Source: Coriobacteriia bacterium
Lineage (GTDB): Bacteria; Actinomycetota; Coriobacteriia; WRKU01; WQUG01
Assembly: GCA_009784345.1 (NCBI GenBank)
Contig: WRBW01000004.1
Location: forward strand, 1-51,372
Length of the DNA: 51,372 bases
Direction of reading: 5' to 3'
The notes beneath the pieces are model-generated. The model had not been told where the DNA came from and ran no database searches. It saw nothing but the letters and a program-made list of their open reading frames with translations. Position 1 is the stretch's first letter. Every line of letters starts with the position of its first letter. This document shows positions 18,458 to 28,277 of the stretch, piece after piece. The position numbers were made by a program, and so were the translations under genes.

Positions 18458-18937
18458 TCACTTGTGATACGGGTGGTTGGATGAGATAGTAAAAGCTCGA
18501 TATATTTGTTCTGCCAGCATAACGCGCACCATATTGTGGGGCCAGGTCTGGGGACCTAATGAAAGAGCCTCATTAACCTGTGCCATTACGGCTGGTGAGA
18601 TACCATGCGAGCCACCTATGACGAAGACGAGCTTTGACACACCGCTTAGTTTGAGCTGATCAATGTGCTGTGCGAGCTCTTCGCTGCTACGCTGCTTGCC
18701 GCTGGCGTCAAGGGCAACAACCTGACCGTCAGGACCTTTCAGCGAAGAGAGACGGGCAAGAATGGACTCCCCCTCCGCCGCTTTTATCTGGTCTGCTGTG
18801 CCAAAACTGGCGGCTTTGTCTGGTAGCTCGATGATGTCGACTTTGGCAAAGGAGGAGAGACGCTGCAGGTATTCTGACAGCGCCTCCTTCCAGTATTTTT
18901 CTTTTAATTTACCGACGGCAATAATGGTGATTTTCAT
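18458..18937 (-). CDS. rlmH: 23S rRNA pseudouridine1915 N3-methyltransferase RlmH
   Basis: 159 aa; MKITIIAVGKLKEKYWKEALSEYLQRL ... FVIGGSHGISPAV ... LAEQIYRAFTI..HPYHK. Confidence 0.95.
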   Translation of the reverse strand: MKITIIAVGKLKEKYWKEALSEYLQRLSSFAKVDIIELPDKAASFGTADQIKAAEGESILARLSSLKGPDGQVVALDASGKQRSSEELAQHIDQLKLSGVSKLVFVIGGSHGISPAVMAQVNEALSLGPQTWPHNMVRVMLAEQIYRAFTISSNHPYHK

Positions 18938-18960
18938 GTCAACACTATCTGAATAAGGTC

Positions 18961-19001
18961 AAACCCGAGACCCCGCGTCGGAGCGCGGGGTGACAAGGTG
19001 T
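18961..19001. repeat. H-type hairpin repeat gtcaaacccgagaccccgcgtcggagcgcggggtgacaagg
   Basis: Same design as copies at about 24829, 42930 and 49877. Confidence 0.7.
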
Positions 19002-19029
19002 GGCGATTATGGTGATTTTCACGGCGTGC

Positions 19030-20715
19030 TTAGGGGTTAGTGGGTGGGTGCTGGGGTGGGAGCTGCTGCTGGGGTGGCTGTTGTTCTTGTAGACGATTCA
19101 TAAAGTCATCCGATGCAAGCACGGCTTCGAGCACGCGGTTTTCACCGCTGCGATAGACTTCGACTTCGACGCGGTCGCCCACGCGATGCGAGCGAATGGC
19201 GCTAAAGACGTCTTCTGAACTGGCAACCTGATGGTTTCCGATGCGCAGGATGTAGTCCCCTACCTGCAGGCCGGCAACGTCAGCAGGCGAGCCTCCAACG
19301 ACTGAATTGATGACCACACCGCGGTCGATGGGCAGACCAAAGGCCTGGGCGACCTCTGGTGTGATGGTCTGCGAACCAATCCCGAGGAAGGCATGTGAGG
19401 CGTGTCCGGTCTCGATAAGCTGGTTAGTGACATGCACGACCGTATCGACAGGAATCGCAAATCCAACACCGTTTGAGGCACCTGACAGCGAGTTAATAAG
19501 CGAATTGATGCCTATCAGACGTCCTTCTTTGTCGACCAGAGCCCCACCGCTGTTACCAGGATTGATGGCAGCATCGGTTTGAATCAAGTCAACGTAGGCC
19601 GTCAGGGTTGTTTGCGTGGCAACAACATTGTTGCGCCCGAGGCCTGAAATGATGCCGGCAGAGACCGACTGCTCGTGTCCAAAGGGTGAACCGATGGCCA
19701 TGACGTACTGCCCTTCAAGCAAGTTGCTTGATGAGCCAATCGTGATGGCAGGTAGATCAGCCGGAGCGTCTATTTTCAGCACGGCGAGGTCAGTTGAAGG
19801 GTCGGCACCTATCAATACAGCATCAAAGGGTTGCCCACCGGCGTTCACGGTAATGTTAGTCAGGCTTTCGATGACATGATTATTGGTGACAATGTACCCT
19901 TCGGGGCTGATGATGACACCGGCGCCAGCACTTTGGGCAGGCGACATACCGCCCATGCCCATGTCCATGCTGCCTGATACACTGACAACAGAAGGCAAAA
20001 CCTTGCGTGCGACCTGCACGGAAAGCTCGTTTTCAGACGGATTGGTCACGTCTTCTGGAATGGCAATAGTCGCCGTGGGGCTTGATTCGGCAGAATCATC
20101 GCCCGTCACACCTGGCAGAGTAATGGTGGCGGTCTGGCTGCGGTCCCACAGCCCGATTTGCGTGCTCAGAAGTGCGCCTGCCCCGCCAAAGAAGAGGAGG
20201 AGTCCCAGTACGATCAGCGCAATGCGACCGCTGCGTTTTTTGCGCTTCTGGTCGGGAGCCGTGGCGGCAGGGCTTGCAGCGTAGGCGAAATCTGCAGCTG
20301 TCGGTGCTCCATGAGGCAGGTTTTGCTGCACGCCCGTGTTAGGGTCATAGGCCTGCGTCAGATGAGCCTGTTGCTGCGTCTGCTGTAGCGGTGTTTGTGC
20401 TGCAGGCATCTGCGGTGCCTGTGACATGGGCTGCTGCATGGGCTGCTGTGCTGGCTGCTGCGCTGGCTGAAGTAGTGGCTGCTGTGCTGGCTGCTGTTGG
20501 TAGAAAGCTGCCTGCGGGTCAACAACGGCCGGTGTAGCTGTTGCACCAGGTGTAGCAGGTGCTGGCTGAGACGCAGCTGTAGTTGTAGCTGTTGCTGGGT
20601 GAAGCGGCGCCTCTGCTTGAGTAAGCGGCGGAGCCTGTGGTGGCACTGCTGTGTGCAGGTCTGGATGCGTGGGTTGCTCCGCCGGACGTTGCGGAGGCTG
20701 GCTGTAATCTTTCAT
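19030..20715 (-). CDS. HtrA/DegP-type trypsin-like serine protease with PDZ domain
   Basis: Start MKDYSQ at 20715 with AAGGAGAAA SD; TM, AGVIISPEGYIVTNNHVI, DLAVLKID, NPGNSGGAL, C-terminal PDZ. Confidence 0.92.
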   Translation of the reverse strand: MKDYSQPPQRPAEQPTHPDLHTAVPPQAPPLTQAEAPLHPATATTTAASQPAPATPGATATPAVVDPQAAFYQQQPAQQPLLQPAQQPAQQPMQQPMSQAPQMPAAQTPLQQTQQQAHLTQAYDPNTGVQQNLPHGAPTAADFAYAASPAATAPDQKRKKRSGRIALIVLGLLLFFGGAGALLSTQIGLWDRSQTATITLPGVTGDDSAESSPTATIAIPEDVTNPSENELSVQVARKVLPSVVSVSGSMDMGMGGMSPAQSAGAGVIISPEGYIVTNNHVIESLTNITVNAGGQPFDAVLIGADPSTDLAVLKIDAPADLPAITIGSSSNLLEGQYVMAIGSPFGHEQSVSAGIISGLGRNNVVATQTTLTAYVDLIQTDAAINPGNSGGALVDKEGRLIGINSLINSLSGASNGVGFAIPVDTVVHVTNQLIETGHASHAFLGIGSQTITPEVAQAFGLPIDRGVVINSVVGGSPADVAGLQVGDYILRIGNHQVASSEDVFSAIRSHRVGDRVEVEVYRSGENRVLEAVLASDDFMNRLQEQQPPQQQLPPQHPPTNP

Positions 20716-20792
20716 GTGTTTTCTCCTTGTAGTTCTTGAGCATAGGAAACAGGGACGAAGAGTTGCGCTCGCAGGTGCTGCGGCGCAGGATT

Positions 20793-21638
20793 TCAAACAG
20801 TGTCTTCTAGTTTAGCGCGATTGCGCCAGGCATGCCACAGGATGGCGGCGCCGACGATGACCATGGGTAGCGACAAAAGCATGCCCATGGTGAGCCAATT
20901 ACCCAGCAGAAAGCCGAGTTGGCTGTCGGGCTCGCGGAAGTTTTCGGCGAAGATGCGCACGATGCCGTAGAGCACCAGGAAGGTTCCGGCGATGGTGCCG
21001 GGGACGGGCGGGCGACCCTTGCGGGCATAAACAATGGCTATCGTCAGCAGGACGGCAAACATGAGGACCCCTTGTAGCAGGCCCTCGTAGAGCTGCGAAG
21101 GGTGGCGGGCAAGGTCACCTGCAGCTGCCGCGGGAAAGACCACGCCCCAACTGACGTCGGTGACGCGCCCCCAGAGCTCGCCGTTGATGTAGTTTGACAG
21201 ACGGCCAAAGGCAAGGCCGATGGGGGTGCCGATCAGCACCAGATCACCCAAGCGCAACAAGGGCATTTTGATGAGGCGTGCAGCGATGTAGGCACCAATA
21301 ATGGCGCCAATCAGGCCGCCGTGAAAGGACATGCCCGATATGCCGCCGTCCCAAAAGGCAATGATTTGCAGCGGATTTGCCAGAAAGTAAGCTGGCTGGT
21401 AAAACAGCACAAAGCCGACTCGTGAACCGATGATGACACCCAGTGACAGGCTGATGAGCACCGTCAGAAGGTCATCAAAACTAAGGCTGAGCTTCCATTT
21501 TTTGGCAAAGTGCCAGGCGAGGGCGGTGGCTGCCAGGAAGCCTGCTAGGTAGCTGAGGCCGTACCAACGCGCGGCAAAAGGGCCTATGGTGAAGGCCACG
21601 GGGTCAGTTGCCTGAAGGGCTTGGAGGAATTCAGCCAT
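20793..21638 (-). CDS. lgt: prolipoprotein diacylglyceryl transferase
   Basis: WYGLSYLAGFLAA; GGISGMSFHGGLIGA; GRLSNYINGELWGRVTD; HPSQLYEGLLQG. Confidence 0.95.
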   Translation of the reverse strand: MAEFLQALQATDPVAFTIGPFAARWYGLSYLAGFLAATALAWHFAKKWKLSLSFDDLLTVLISLSLGVIIGSRVGFVLFYQPAYFLANPLQIIAFWDGGISGMSFHGGLIGAIIGAYIAARLIKMPLLRLGDLVLIGTPIGLAFGRLSNYINGELWGRVTDVSWGVVFPAAAAGDLARHPSQLYEGLLQGVLMFAVLLTIAIVYARKGRPPVPGTIAGTFLVLYGIVRIFAENFREPDSQLGFLLGNWLTMGMLLSLPMVIVGAAILWHAWRNRAKLEDTV

Positions 21639-21724
21639 TATTTATCGATGGGTTGCGGGTCGTTGATTGCGGGCTGTGTGCCGCGGGCCGTGTGCTGCGT
21701 GCCGCGGACAAAAGCTCGCACCGA

Positions 21725-22192
21725 CTAGCGCGTCTCTTCGTTGACGCGGGACAGGAAGTCATCGACGGAATCGATTTTTTCAAGTTCGCGTGCAAAGAAC
21801 TCCAGCTGATTACCCTCGATAGGAGTCAGCTCGCGGTCTGACAGCTCTTCGAGGTCTGCGGCAGCACAACCGCCGCAGTGGGCGCCGTCGTCGCCAAAGT
21901 CGAAGCTCTCATTAAACATGTCCATCGAACCGCCCAGCGTGCCAACCAGATCCGAAAAGTTCAACTTGCCGTCATGCATGGCGACATTGAGCTCTTCAGC
22001 CAGCTGCTGAACCAGTCCTGGAGGAAGCAGCGGCGACATCGAAGTGATGCGCACCAGTTCTCCGCATTTGGGGCAACGAACTGAAATCTCAGTCTTGCCC
22101 TCTTCGTGAACAATCATATCTTCGACGGCATCAAAGCCCGCCTGAACTTGCCCATCGTTAGGGCATTGAAATCCTATTTGTCCAAAAAGCAT
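21725..22192 (-). CDS. CpXC-domain-like zinc-binding hypothetical protein
   Basis: 155 aa; CPNDG...RCPKCGELVRI, C-terminal HCGGC. Confidence 0.55.
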   Translation of the reverse strand: MLFGQIGFQCPNDGQVQAGFDAVEDMIVHEEGKTEISVRCPKCGELVRITSMSPLLPPGLVQQLAEELNVAMHDGKLNFSDLVGTLGGSMDMFNESFDFGDDGAHCGGCAAADLEELSDRELTPIEGNQLEFFARELEKIDSVDDFLSRVNEETR

Positions 22193-22288
22193 GTAATCAT
22201 ACCTCTCAATATATAAAATGACGATTCTCTATTATAACGCAGGGCTATGACTAGAATGTGGAGCTTGCTTTACCAGAGGAAGGCGGTT

Positions 22289-23695
22289 CTACGAGCATAC
22301 TGAGCCAGAAGAGGCACGCCGTGCTGTGCGGATTCTGGTGGAGGAGTAAGGGATGCCAGCTTCATCTGATTCCAGTTCTGCGACCGTCACCTTGATGTCA
22401 GGCAGGAGCTCTGCCATCTGTGCCGGTCCCGTATCTGCACCCTTGCCGCAGCGGAAGTTCTCTCCCACCATGATTTCGCGCGTCTGCACGAGAGCCGGCA
22501 AAGTCAGGGTCAGAAAGTCTGCTGCACTTTGTTGGCCGAGCTTCTGATTGAAGGGCAAGACGATGACCTGGTCGATTCCGCAGTTTTTGATGGCTGCGAC
22601 TTTATCGTCGAGTGTCATGAGGGGTGCCGGTGCGTGGCTGGGGCGCATAACCTCTTTGGGATGTAAGTCAAAGGTAAGGGCAGTGGCAAGGAGGCCTTGT
22701 TCGTGTGCGCGAGCAACGACGGCACGCAGCAGTGCCTGGTGGCCTTCGTGCACGCCGTCAAAGACGCCGATAGTAAGGACCGAGGGTCCAACGCGGGTTC
22801 CTGCAACCGATGCGGCGTTTAGGCGTTGCGCTGGCATTGAGTGCAGGAGTTCATCTCGCGAGATGAAGAAATCCGCCAGAGCATTGGGGTCCTGCTTGAG
22901 GTGCTGCTCGATTTCTTCAAGGGTGTGGGCATCTGCGACCCAGAAATCGCCTGATGTCGTGCGGCACAGCTCGCTTAAGTGCGCATGGGTACCGGCGGCG
23001 CGTCCGATGTCGCGAGCAAGCGCGCGGATGTAGGTACCTTTTGACACCGTAAAGTCGACGACCCAAGAGACTTCCTCGATTGATATGAGGGTTGCGGAGG
23101 TGACGACGATGGGGCGGGCTGGAATGTTGAGCGGGGTGCCCTTGCGCGCCTCGCGGTGTGCGATCTTACCGCCCTGTTTGAGGGCAGAAAAATCGGGGGG
23201 AATCTGGTCAGACTCCCCCAGAAAAGAGTCGAGGAGCTCTTGCGCGTAGACAGGGTCGAGCACTTTTTCAGGTATGGGTGAGGTTTCGAGCAGGTCGCCC
23301 TGGGCGTCGTCGGTCGTCGTCGAGCTGCCAAACTGAATGCGGGCGCGGTAGCTTTTGTGCTCGCTGGTGAAGTCTGCCGAGAGCTTGGTCGCAGGACCTA
23401 TGAGCATAATCATGAGGCCCGAGGCGTCGGGGTCAAGGGTGCCGGCATGCCCGATGCGACGCTCGCCGGTCAGGGTGCGCAGCTTGCCCACCAGGTCGTG
23501 GCTGGTCCAGCCGGTGGGTTTGTCTAGCAGCAGCACACCGGACAAGGCCGTGGCACCGCGACGCGAGCGAGCTTGGCGCGCTTTGTTGCGGGCTGCGCCT
23601 GGTTCCGACACGCATGACCCTTCGCTGCGCTCAGGGTGGTGATGGGGGTGCGCGGTGGCACCGCCTTTAGATGATGAGGGTCTGGTCGCTTGCAT
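22289..23695 (-). CDS. TruB (tRNA pseudouridine-55 synthase) fused to RibF FMN-adenylyltransferase domain
   Basis: One ORF: GVLLLDKPTGWTSHDLVGKLRTLTGERRIGHAGTLDPDASGLM (TruB), then GVFDGVHEGHQALL...VGENFRCGKGADTG...YSSTRIRTA (RibF N-domain); likely start MQATRPSSSKGG at 23695. Confidence 0.85.
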   Translation of the reverse strand: MQATRPSSSKGGATAHPHHHPERSEGSCVSEPGAARNKARQARSRRGATALSGVLLLDKPTGWTSHDLVGKLRTLTGERRIGHAGTLDPDASGLMIMLIGPATKLSADFTSEHKSYRARIQFGSSTTTDDAQGDLLETSPIPEKVLDPVYAQELLDSFLGESDQIPPDFSALKQGGKIAHREARKGTPLNIPARPIVVTSATLISIEEVSWVVDFTVSKGTYIRALARDIGRAAGTHAHLSELCRTTSGDFWVADAHTLEEIEQHLKQDPNALADFFISRDELLHSMPAQRLNAASVAGTRVGPSVLTIGVFDGVHEGHQALLRAVVARAHEQGLLATALTFDLHPKEVMRPSHAPAPLMTLDDKVAAIKNCGIDQVIVLPFNQKLGQQSAADFLTLTLPALVQTREIMVGENFRCGKGADTGPAQMAELLPDIKVTVAELESDEAGIPYSSTRIRTARRASSGSVCS

Positions 23696-24752
23696 CTTCG
23701 TCTGCTTCGACCAGCTTCCATTCGCGATCGGTCTCTTGAGCTTCGAGGTCTGCGCTATCAGTTGCAAAATGGGGCAAATGAGGCAGCAGGGCATCGAGGA
23801 TTTGTTCGATGCTCGCGGCTTTGTCAGGCCAGGTGATGCCTGCTGCAGGACGATGTCCCCCGCCGCCAAAGGCACGGGCAGCAGCAGATACGTCGAAACG
23901 ACCGTCACTGCGCAGTGATACGCGCGGACCTTTTGAAGACTCGGTTATAAAGACAGCTGCGTCCGTGTCGCGCACTGAGCGTATCAGATCAATCAAGTTT
24001 TCAGTGTAGTCGATGGGTACGCCGAACTCGTGGAGGTCTGCGTCCGACAGATAGGAGTGAATGACAGCCCCGCCGTTGAGCAGCTTTGCCCGTGAGAGCA
24101 CACGACCCTCGAGGTGGAGTGCTGCCAGCGGCTTTTGACTGTAGAGCTTCAGCGCTGCGTCTGCTGGCACGGCTCCTGCGTCTATCATTTCGCTGACGTG
24201 GGCAAAGGTCGTCTTGGTGGTGTTTGAAAACTGGAAGCTACCAGTGTCTGACAGGGTTGCCACATAGCAGGCCGTGGCGATGTCGGCATTAAGCTGCCAG
24301 CCTAATTGGCAGAGAAGCGACCAGACCAGCTCCCCCGTTGCGGCTGACGTGATGTCAGCAAAGCGTAGGTCAGCGTAGCTTTCTGGCAGGGGTGGGTGGT
24401 GATCGATAATCAGTGACTGCGTGGCTTCTTGCAGCAGCGGCAGGGCTTCAGCCATGCGCTTTGGGTCTGGGGTGTCGAGGGCTATGAAGAAATCAGCCTG
24501 GTAGTCTTGAGCCAGCTCTTCTGGCGTCGTGAAGTCGTCAACGCCTGCCATCCACAGATAGGGTGCAGGCGGGGTTGCATTGTCTGCCAGCAGCGGACGC
24601 GCATCGATGTCACGCAGGCGCAGGGCGGCCACCAGTGCCAGCACCGAGCCCATCGAGTCACCGTCGGGACGTGTATGACCACAGACCAATACCTGCGCGC
24701 GGGCAGGTATTGACTGCAGGACGTCTACTAATTCTTCACGTGTAATATCCAT
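23667..24752 (-). CDS. DHH/DHHA1 bifunctional oligoribonuclease/PAP phosphatase NrnA-like
   Basis: GHTRPDGDSMGSVLAL; IIDHHPP; C-terminal GGGGHRPAAG. Confidence 0.9.
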   Translation of the reverse strand: MDITREELVDVLQSIPARAQVLVCGHTRPDGDSMGSVLALVAALRLRDIDARPLLADNATPPAPYLWMAGVDDFTTPEELAQDYQADFFIALDTPDPKRMAEALPLLQEATQSLIIDHHPPLPESYADLRFADITSAATGELVWSLLCQLGWQLNADIATACYVATLSDTGSFQFSNTTKTTFAHVSEMIDAGAVPADAALKLYSQKPLAALHLEGRVLSRAKLLNGGAVIHSYLSDADLHEFGVPIDYTENLIDLIRSVRDTDAAVFITESSKGPRVSLRSDGRFDVSAAARAFGGGGHRPAAGITWPDKAASIEQILDALLPHLPHFATDSADLEAQETDREWKLVEADEDASDQTLII

Positions 24753-24782
24753 TGTGATTCCTCAAGTGCTAGGTCGTGCTAA

Positions 24783-24862
24783 CGGGCGCGCGGGGACGCG
24801 CGCCCCTACAAAGGTCAAGATCAAGGTCAAACCCGAGACCCCGGCTCGGGGCCGGGGTGACG
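24783..24862. repeat. tandem pair of dispersed repeats: gggcgcgcggggacgcgcgcccctacaaagg plus gtcaaacccgagaccccggctcggggccggggtgacg
   Basis: Both units recur inside mnmA (about 49877-49962). Confidence 0.75.
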
Positions 24863-24920
24863 AAGCGAATGTGTTTATGTCTCGCCCTACATTTCAGGTA
24901 TGGTCGTGCTCCGCTGGTTT

Positions 24921-25292
24921 TTACTCGTCGTCTTCTGCAGCGAAAGCTTCGCGACGCTCATCAGCGCTTGCCAGGATGTCTGCAATGCGCTGACCTTCGT
25001 CCAAGGCTTCGTCGATGTGGAAGTTGATCTCTGGCGTGTTGCGCCAACCGACGGCCTTGCCCAGAAGCGAGCGAATACGGCCCTTGGCTGATTCGAGACC
25101 TGCCATCATGTCATCGTAGCGGGCGGGGTCGTTGCTGACAAAGATGTGTGCGATTGATTTGTCAGGGCTGACCTCGACGCCGGTGACGGTCGTCATGAAG
25201 ATGCGTGGGTCGCTGATTTCTCTTTCGATGATCAGGGCTACGGCTGCGCGTGCAGCCTCGTCATTTTTTCTGCTAAAGTTTTGGCGTGCCAT
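24921..25292 (-). CDS. rbfA: ribosome-binding factor A
   Basis: Start MARQNFSRKNDEAARA at 25292; EISDPRIFMTTVTGVEVSPDKSIAHIFVS. Confidence 0.92.
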   Translation of the reverse strand: MARQNFSRKNDEAARAAVALIIEREISDPRIFMTTVTGVEVSPDKSIAHIFVSNDPARYDDMMAGLESAKGRIRSLLGKAVGWRNTPEINFHIDEALDEGQRIADILASADERREAFAAEDDE

Positions 25293-25306
25293 GGGGGGTC
25301 CCCTTT

Positions 25307-28000
25307 CTAGCCTTTTCGGGCTACTTCGATGATGCGGTATCCTTCGATAATGTCTTGTTGTTTCAGGTCTTGGAAGCCTTCGATGCCCACACCGCATTCA
25401 TAGCCGGCGCGTACCGATTTGACATCTTCTTTGAACCTGCGCAGTGAGCCCATGACGCCTTCGAAAATGACGGTCGAGTCGCGCACAATGCGGACCTTGT
25501 CGTCGCGATTGATTTCGCCTTCGAGGACGTAGGAACCTGCGATAACGCCCATTTTGGGTACACGGAACAGTTCGCGGACCTCGATGCGGGCGGTGTCTTC
25601 TTCAATGAACTCTGGTGCCAGCATGCCGACGCGTGCTGCGTTAATTTCTTCAATCGCCTGGTAGATAACGCGGTACAGGCGAACGTCGATTTTCTCTTCA
25701 GCGGCAAGCGTTTTGGCGCCGGGCGTGGGGCGTACGTTAAAACCAATGACGATCGCTGATGACACGGCTGCCAGCTGGATGTCGGTTTCGGTGATACCAC
25801 CAACGGCCGAGTGTACGATGTTGATGCGGACTTCGGTCTGGTCGATTTTTTCCAGCGCGTCGCGCAGGGCTTCGATTGAGCCTTGTACGTCTGCTTTGAC
25901 CACCAGGTTCAGGTCCTTGATCTCACCTGCTTCAATAGCACTGAAGAGGTCGTCCAGTGAGACATGTTTGTGGGTCGATTCCTGTTGACGCAGGCGCAAC
26001 TTCATGGCGCGTGATTCTGCCAGGGCGCGGGCACTGCGTTCGTCTTCAAAGACTAGGAACTCGTCACCGGCGCTGGGCACCTCTTGCAGACCCAGGATTT
26101 CAACCGGTTCTGAAGGGCCAGCCGTTTTAACCTTGCTGCCGTCTGGTGCCATCAGGGCACGTACGCGACCAAAGGCCGTTCCTGCAACCAGGGCATCTGA
26201 CCCGCGCAGGGTACCACGCTGAACCAGCACGGTTGCAACCGGTCCGCGACCCTTGTCGAGTTTTGCCTCGATGACGGTACCAAAGGCCTGCGTATTAGGA
26301 TTAGCCTTCAGTTCCAGCATATCTGCCTGAATCAACAGCATTTCCAGCAGGTCATCGATACCGATGCGCTTTTTGGCGCTGATGTTGACAAAGATATTGG
26401 TGCCACCCCAGTCTTCAGGGACGACTTCGTATTCAGTCAGCATTTGGCGGACGCGATCAGGGTTTGCGCCGTCTTTGTCGATCTTGTTGACGGCAACGAC
26501 GATGGGCACACCTGCAGCCTTTGCGTGGCTAATAGCCTCGATAGTCTGAGGCATGACGCCGTCGTCAGCTGCAACCACCAAGATGACGATGTCAGTAATA
26601 TTGGCACCACGGGCACGCATGGCGGTAAAGGCCTCGTGACCAGGGGTGTCGATAAAGGTGATCTTGCGACCATTTTTCTGCACGACACTTGCACCAATGT
26701 GCTGGGTGATGCCACCGGCTTCGGTGTCAACAATACCCGTTTCGCGAATGGCGTCGAGCAGCGAGGTTTTACCGTGGTCAACGTGACCCATAACCGTAAC
26801 TACCGGGCTGCGTGTCTCGAGATCTTCAGGCTTGTCTTCGTCAAAGGTCCAGGTCATTTCGTCTTCTGGTCTTTGAATCGTAACCTTGCGCTCGAGGTCG
26901 TCAGCCAGCAAGTCAATCAGTTCATTGCTGATGGGTTCTGTAACTGTGAGCGGAGTACCCAGCATAAAGAGAGTTTTGATCAGGTCATTTGCAGGAACCT
27001 CGAGGGCTTCTGCGAATTCACCCAGACTTAGGCCTTCCGTAACGGTAATAGCCTTGCCGCCAGCAGGTAGCGAAGTTTCATCGCTACCGGCCTCTGACGC
27101 ATCGCGAATCAGCTCGTCTTCGGCACTGGCCTTACCCTTTTTCTTCTTTTTCTTTGCGCGACGAGACTCGCCACCAGCACTTGCTGCTTCAACTTCAGCG
27201 CGCATTTCAGCGAGAACCTTTTCTTTCTGCAGCTTTTCAGCTTGAATCGCCATTTCCTTATAGCGCTGGGCTTCCTCGGCTTCCTTGCGTGCGGCTTTTT
27301 CGCGTTCGAGCCTGTCGTGTTCTGCAGCGATGGCCGCCTCAAGGTTGGTGCGCTTCGTCTGCTTAGGCGCAGGCTTTGCGGCTGGGGCAGCAGGGACTGC
27401 AGGGGCTGGTGCAGCTTTCGCGGGTGCAGCAGGAGCGGGTGCGGAAGCTGGAGCTGCAGCAGGTGCAGCTTCCGCTTCAACAGCGGTCGTCTCCTCAGCT
27501 GCAGGCTTTGCTGCAACAGGCGCAGGCGCAGGTGCACCTCCACCAACGGCAGCAACCGCAGCAACGGCAGCATTAATGGCACCAGCACCAGGCAGGGGTA
27601 TCTTTGCAGCCTCTGCTTCAGCGGCGGCAGCTGCGCGTGCCTGCTCTTCCAAAGCAGCACGTTCTGCCTCGCGAGCCTCACGTTCAGCCTCACGCTGCAA
27701 ACGGGCCGCCTCTTCAACCTTGCGGCGCTCTTCTTCTTCTGCCTTTGCAGCAGCTTCTGCTGCCTCACGCTCTGCGGCCTCTGCAGCTTCTGCGGCTTCA
27801 CGCTCTGCTGCAACCTCAGCCTGACGTTGCGCAATCAGCGGAGCCAACTGCATACGCACGATGTCCACATAGGCATCCACAAGGCTCGATGACGGAGTCT
27901 TCGCCGGAATTCCCAGCTTCTGGATCTCCTCCAACAGCTCCTTGCTCTGCATGCCAAACTCTTTCGCGAGCTCGTGTATTTTCACGCTTGCCAAGTGCAA
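25307..28000 (-). CDS. infB: translation initiation factor IF-2
   Basis: 897 aa; VTVMGHVDHGKTSLLDAIR; low-complexity Ala/Glu N-terminal region. Confidence 0.97.
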   Translation of the reverse strand: MHLASVKIHELAKEFGMQSKELLEEIQKLGIPAKTPSSSLVDAYVDIVRMQLAPLIAQRQAEVAAEREAAEAAEAAEREAAEAAAKAEEEERRKVEEAARLQREAEREAREAERAALEEQARAAAAAEAEAAKIPLPGAGAINAAVAAVAAVGGGAPAPAPVAAKPAAEETTAVEAEAAPAAAPASAPAPAAPAKAAPAPAVPAAPAAKPAPKQTKRTNLEAAIAAEHDRLEREKAARKEAEEAQRYKEMAIQAEKLQKEKVLAEMRAEVEAASAGGESRRAKKKKKKGKASAEDELIRDASEAGSDETSLPAGGKAITVTEGLSLGEFAEALEVPANDLIKTLFMLGTPLTVTEPISNELIDLLADDLERKVTIQRPEDEMTWTFDEDKPEDLETRSPVVTVMGHVDHGKTSLLDAIRETGIVDTEAGGITQHIGASVVQKNGRKITFIDTPGHEAFTAMRARGANITDIVILVVAADDGVMPQTIEAISHAKAAGVPIVVAVNKIDKDGANPDRVRQMLTEYEVVPEDWGGTNIFVNISAKKRIGIDDLLEMLLIQADMLELKANPNTQAFGTVIEAKLDKGRGPVATVLVQRGTLRGSDALVAGTAFGRVRALMAPDGSKVKTAGPSEPVEILGLQEVPSAGDEFLVFEDERSARALAESRAMKLRLRQQESTHKHVSLDDLFSAIEAGEIKDLNLVVKADVQGSIEALRDALEKIDQTEVRINIVHSAVGGITETDIQLAAVSSAIVIGFNVRPTPGAKTLAAEEKIDVRLYRVIYQAIEEINAARVGMLAPEFIEEDTARIEVRELFRVPKMGVIAGSYVLEGEINRDDKVRIVRDSTVIFEGVMGSLRRFKEDVKSVRAGYECGVGIEGFQDLKQQDIIEGYRIIEVARKG

Positions 28001-28007
28001 TCACTCC

Positions 28008-28277
28008 CTAGTTCTTCTCTAAAAATAACGCTACGTCTGCACGTAGGCGGTTAACGACATCTTCGTCTTGCGCGGATTTCGGGGCGCGCAATCCCCGCGC
28101 CAAAGCGCCGGTCTTTACTGCTTTTTCAAAGCATTGCGTGGAGGAGTGCGTCCATACTCCCCTACCGGGACTCTTTTTGCTTGCATCGAAGCTGACCTGT
28201 CCGTCGCGGAGCACAAAACGCAAGAGCTCCTCTCGCGCTGCAGTTTTGCGACAGCCTGCACAGCTTCGCTCCGACAC
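28008..28277 (-). CDS. YlxR family (DUF448) protein
   Basis: 89 aa; RSCAGCRKTAAREELLRFVLRDG...PGRGVWTHSSTQCFEKAVK; between nusA and infB. Confidence 0.9.
   Translation of the reverse strand: MSERSCAGCRKTAAREELLRFVLRDGQVSFDASKKSPGRGVWTHSSTQCFEKAVKTGALARGLRAPKSAQDEDVVNRLRADVALFLEKN

Noticed and set aside
27242-27892. Cys/Ser-rich 216-aa and Ala-rich 179-aa plus-strand ORFs opposite infB
   Set aside because: Artefacts of the low-complexity Ala/Glu-coding N-terminal region of IF-2 on the other strand.
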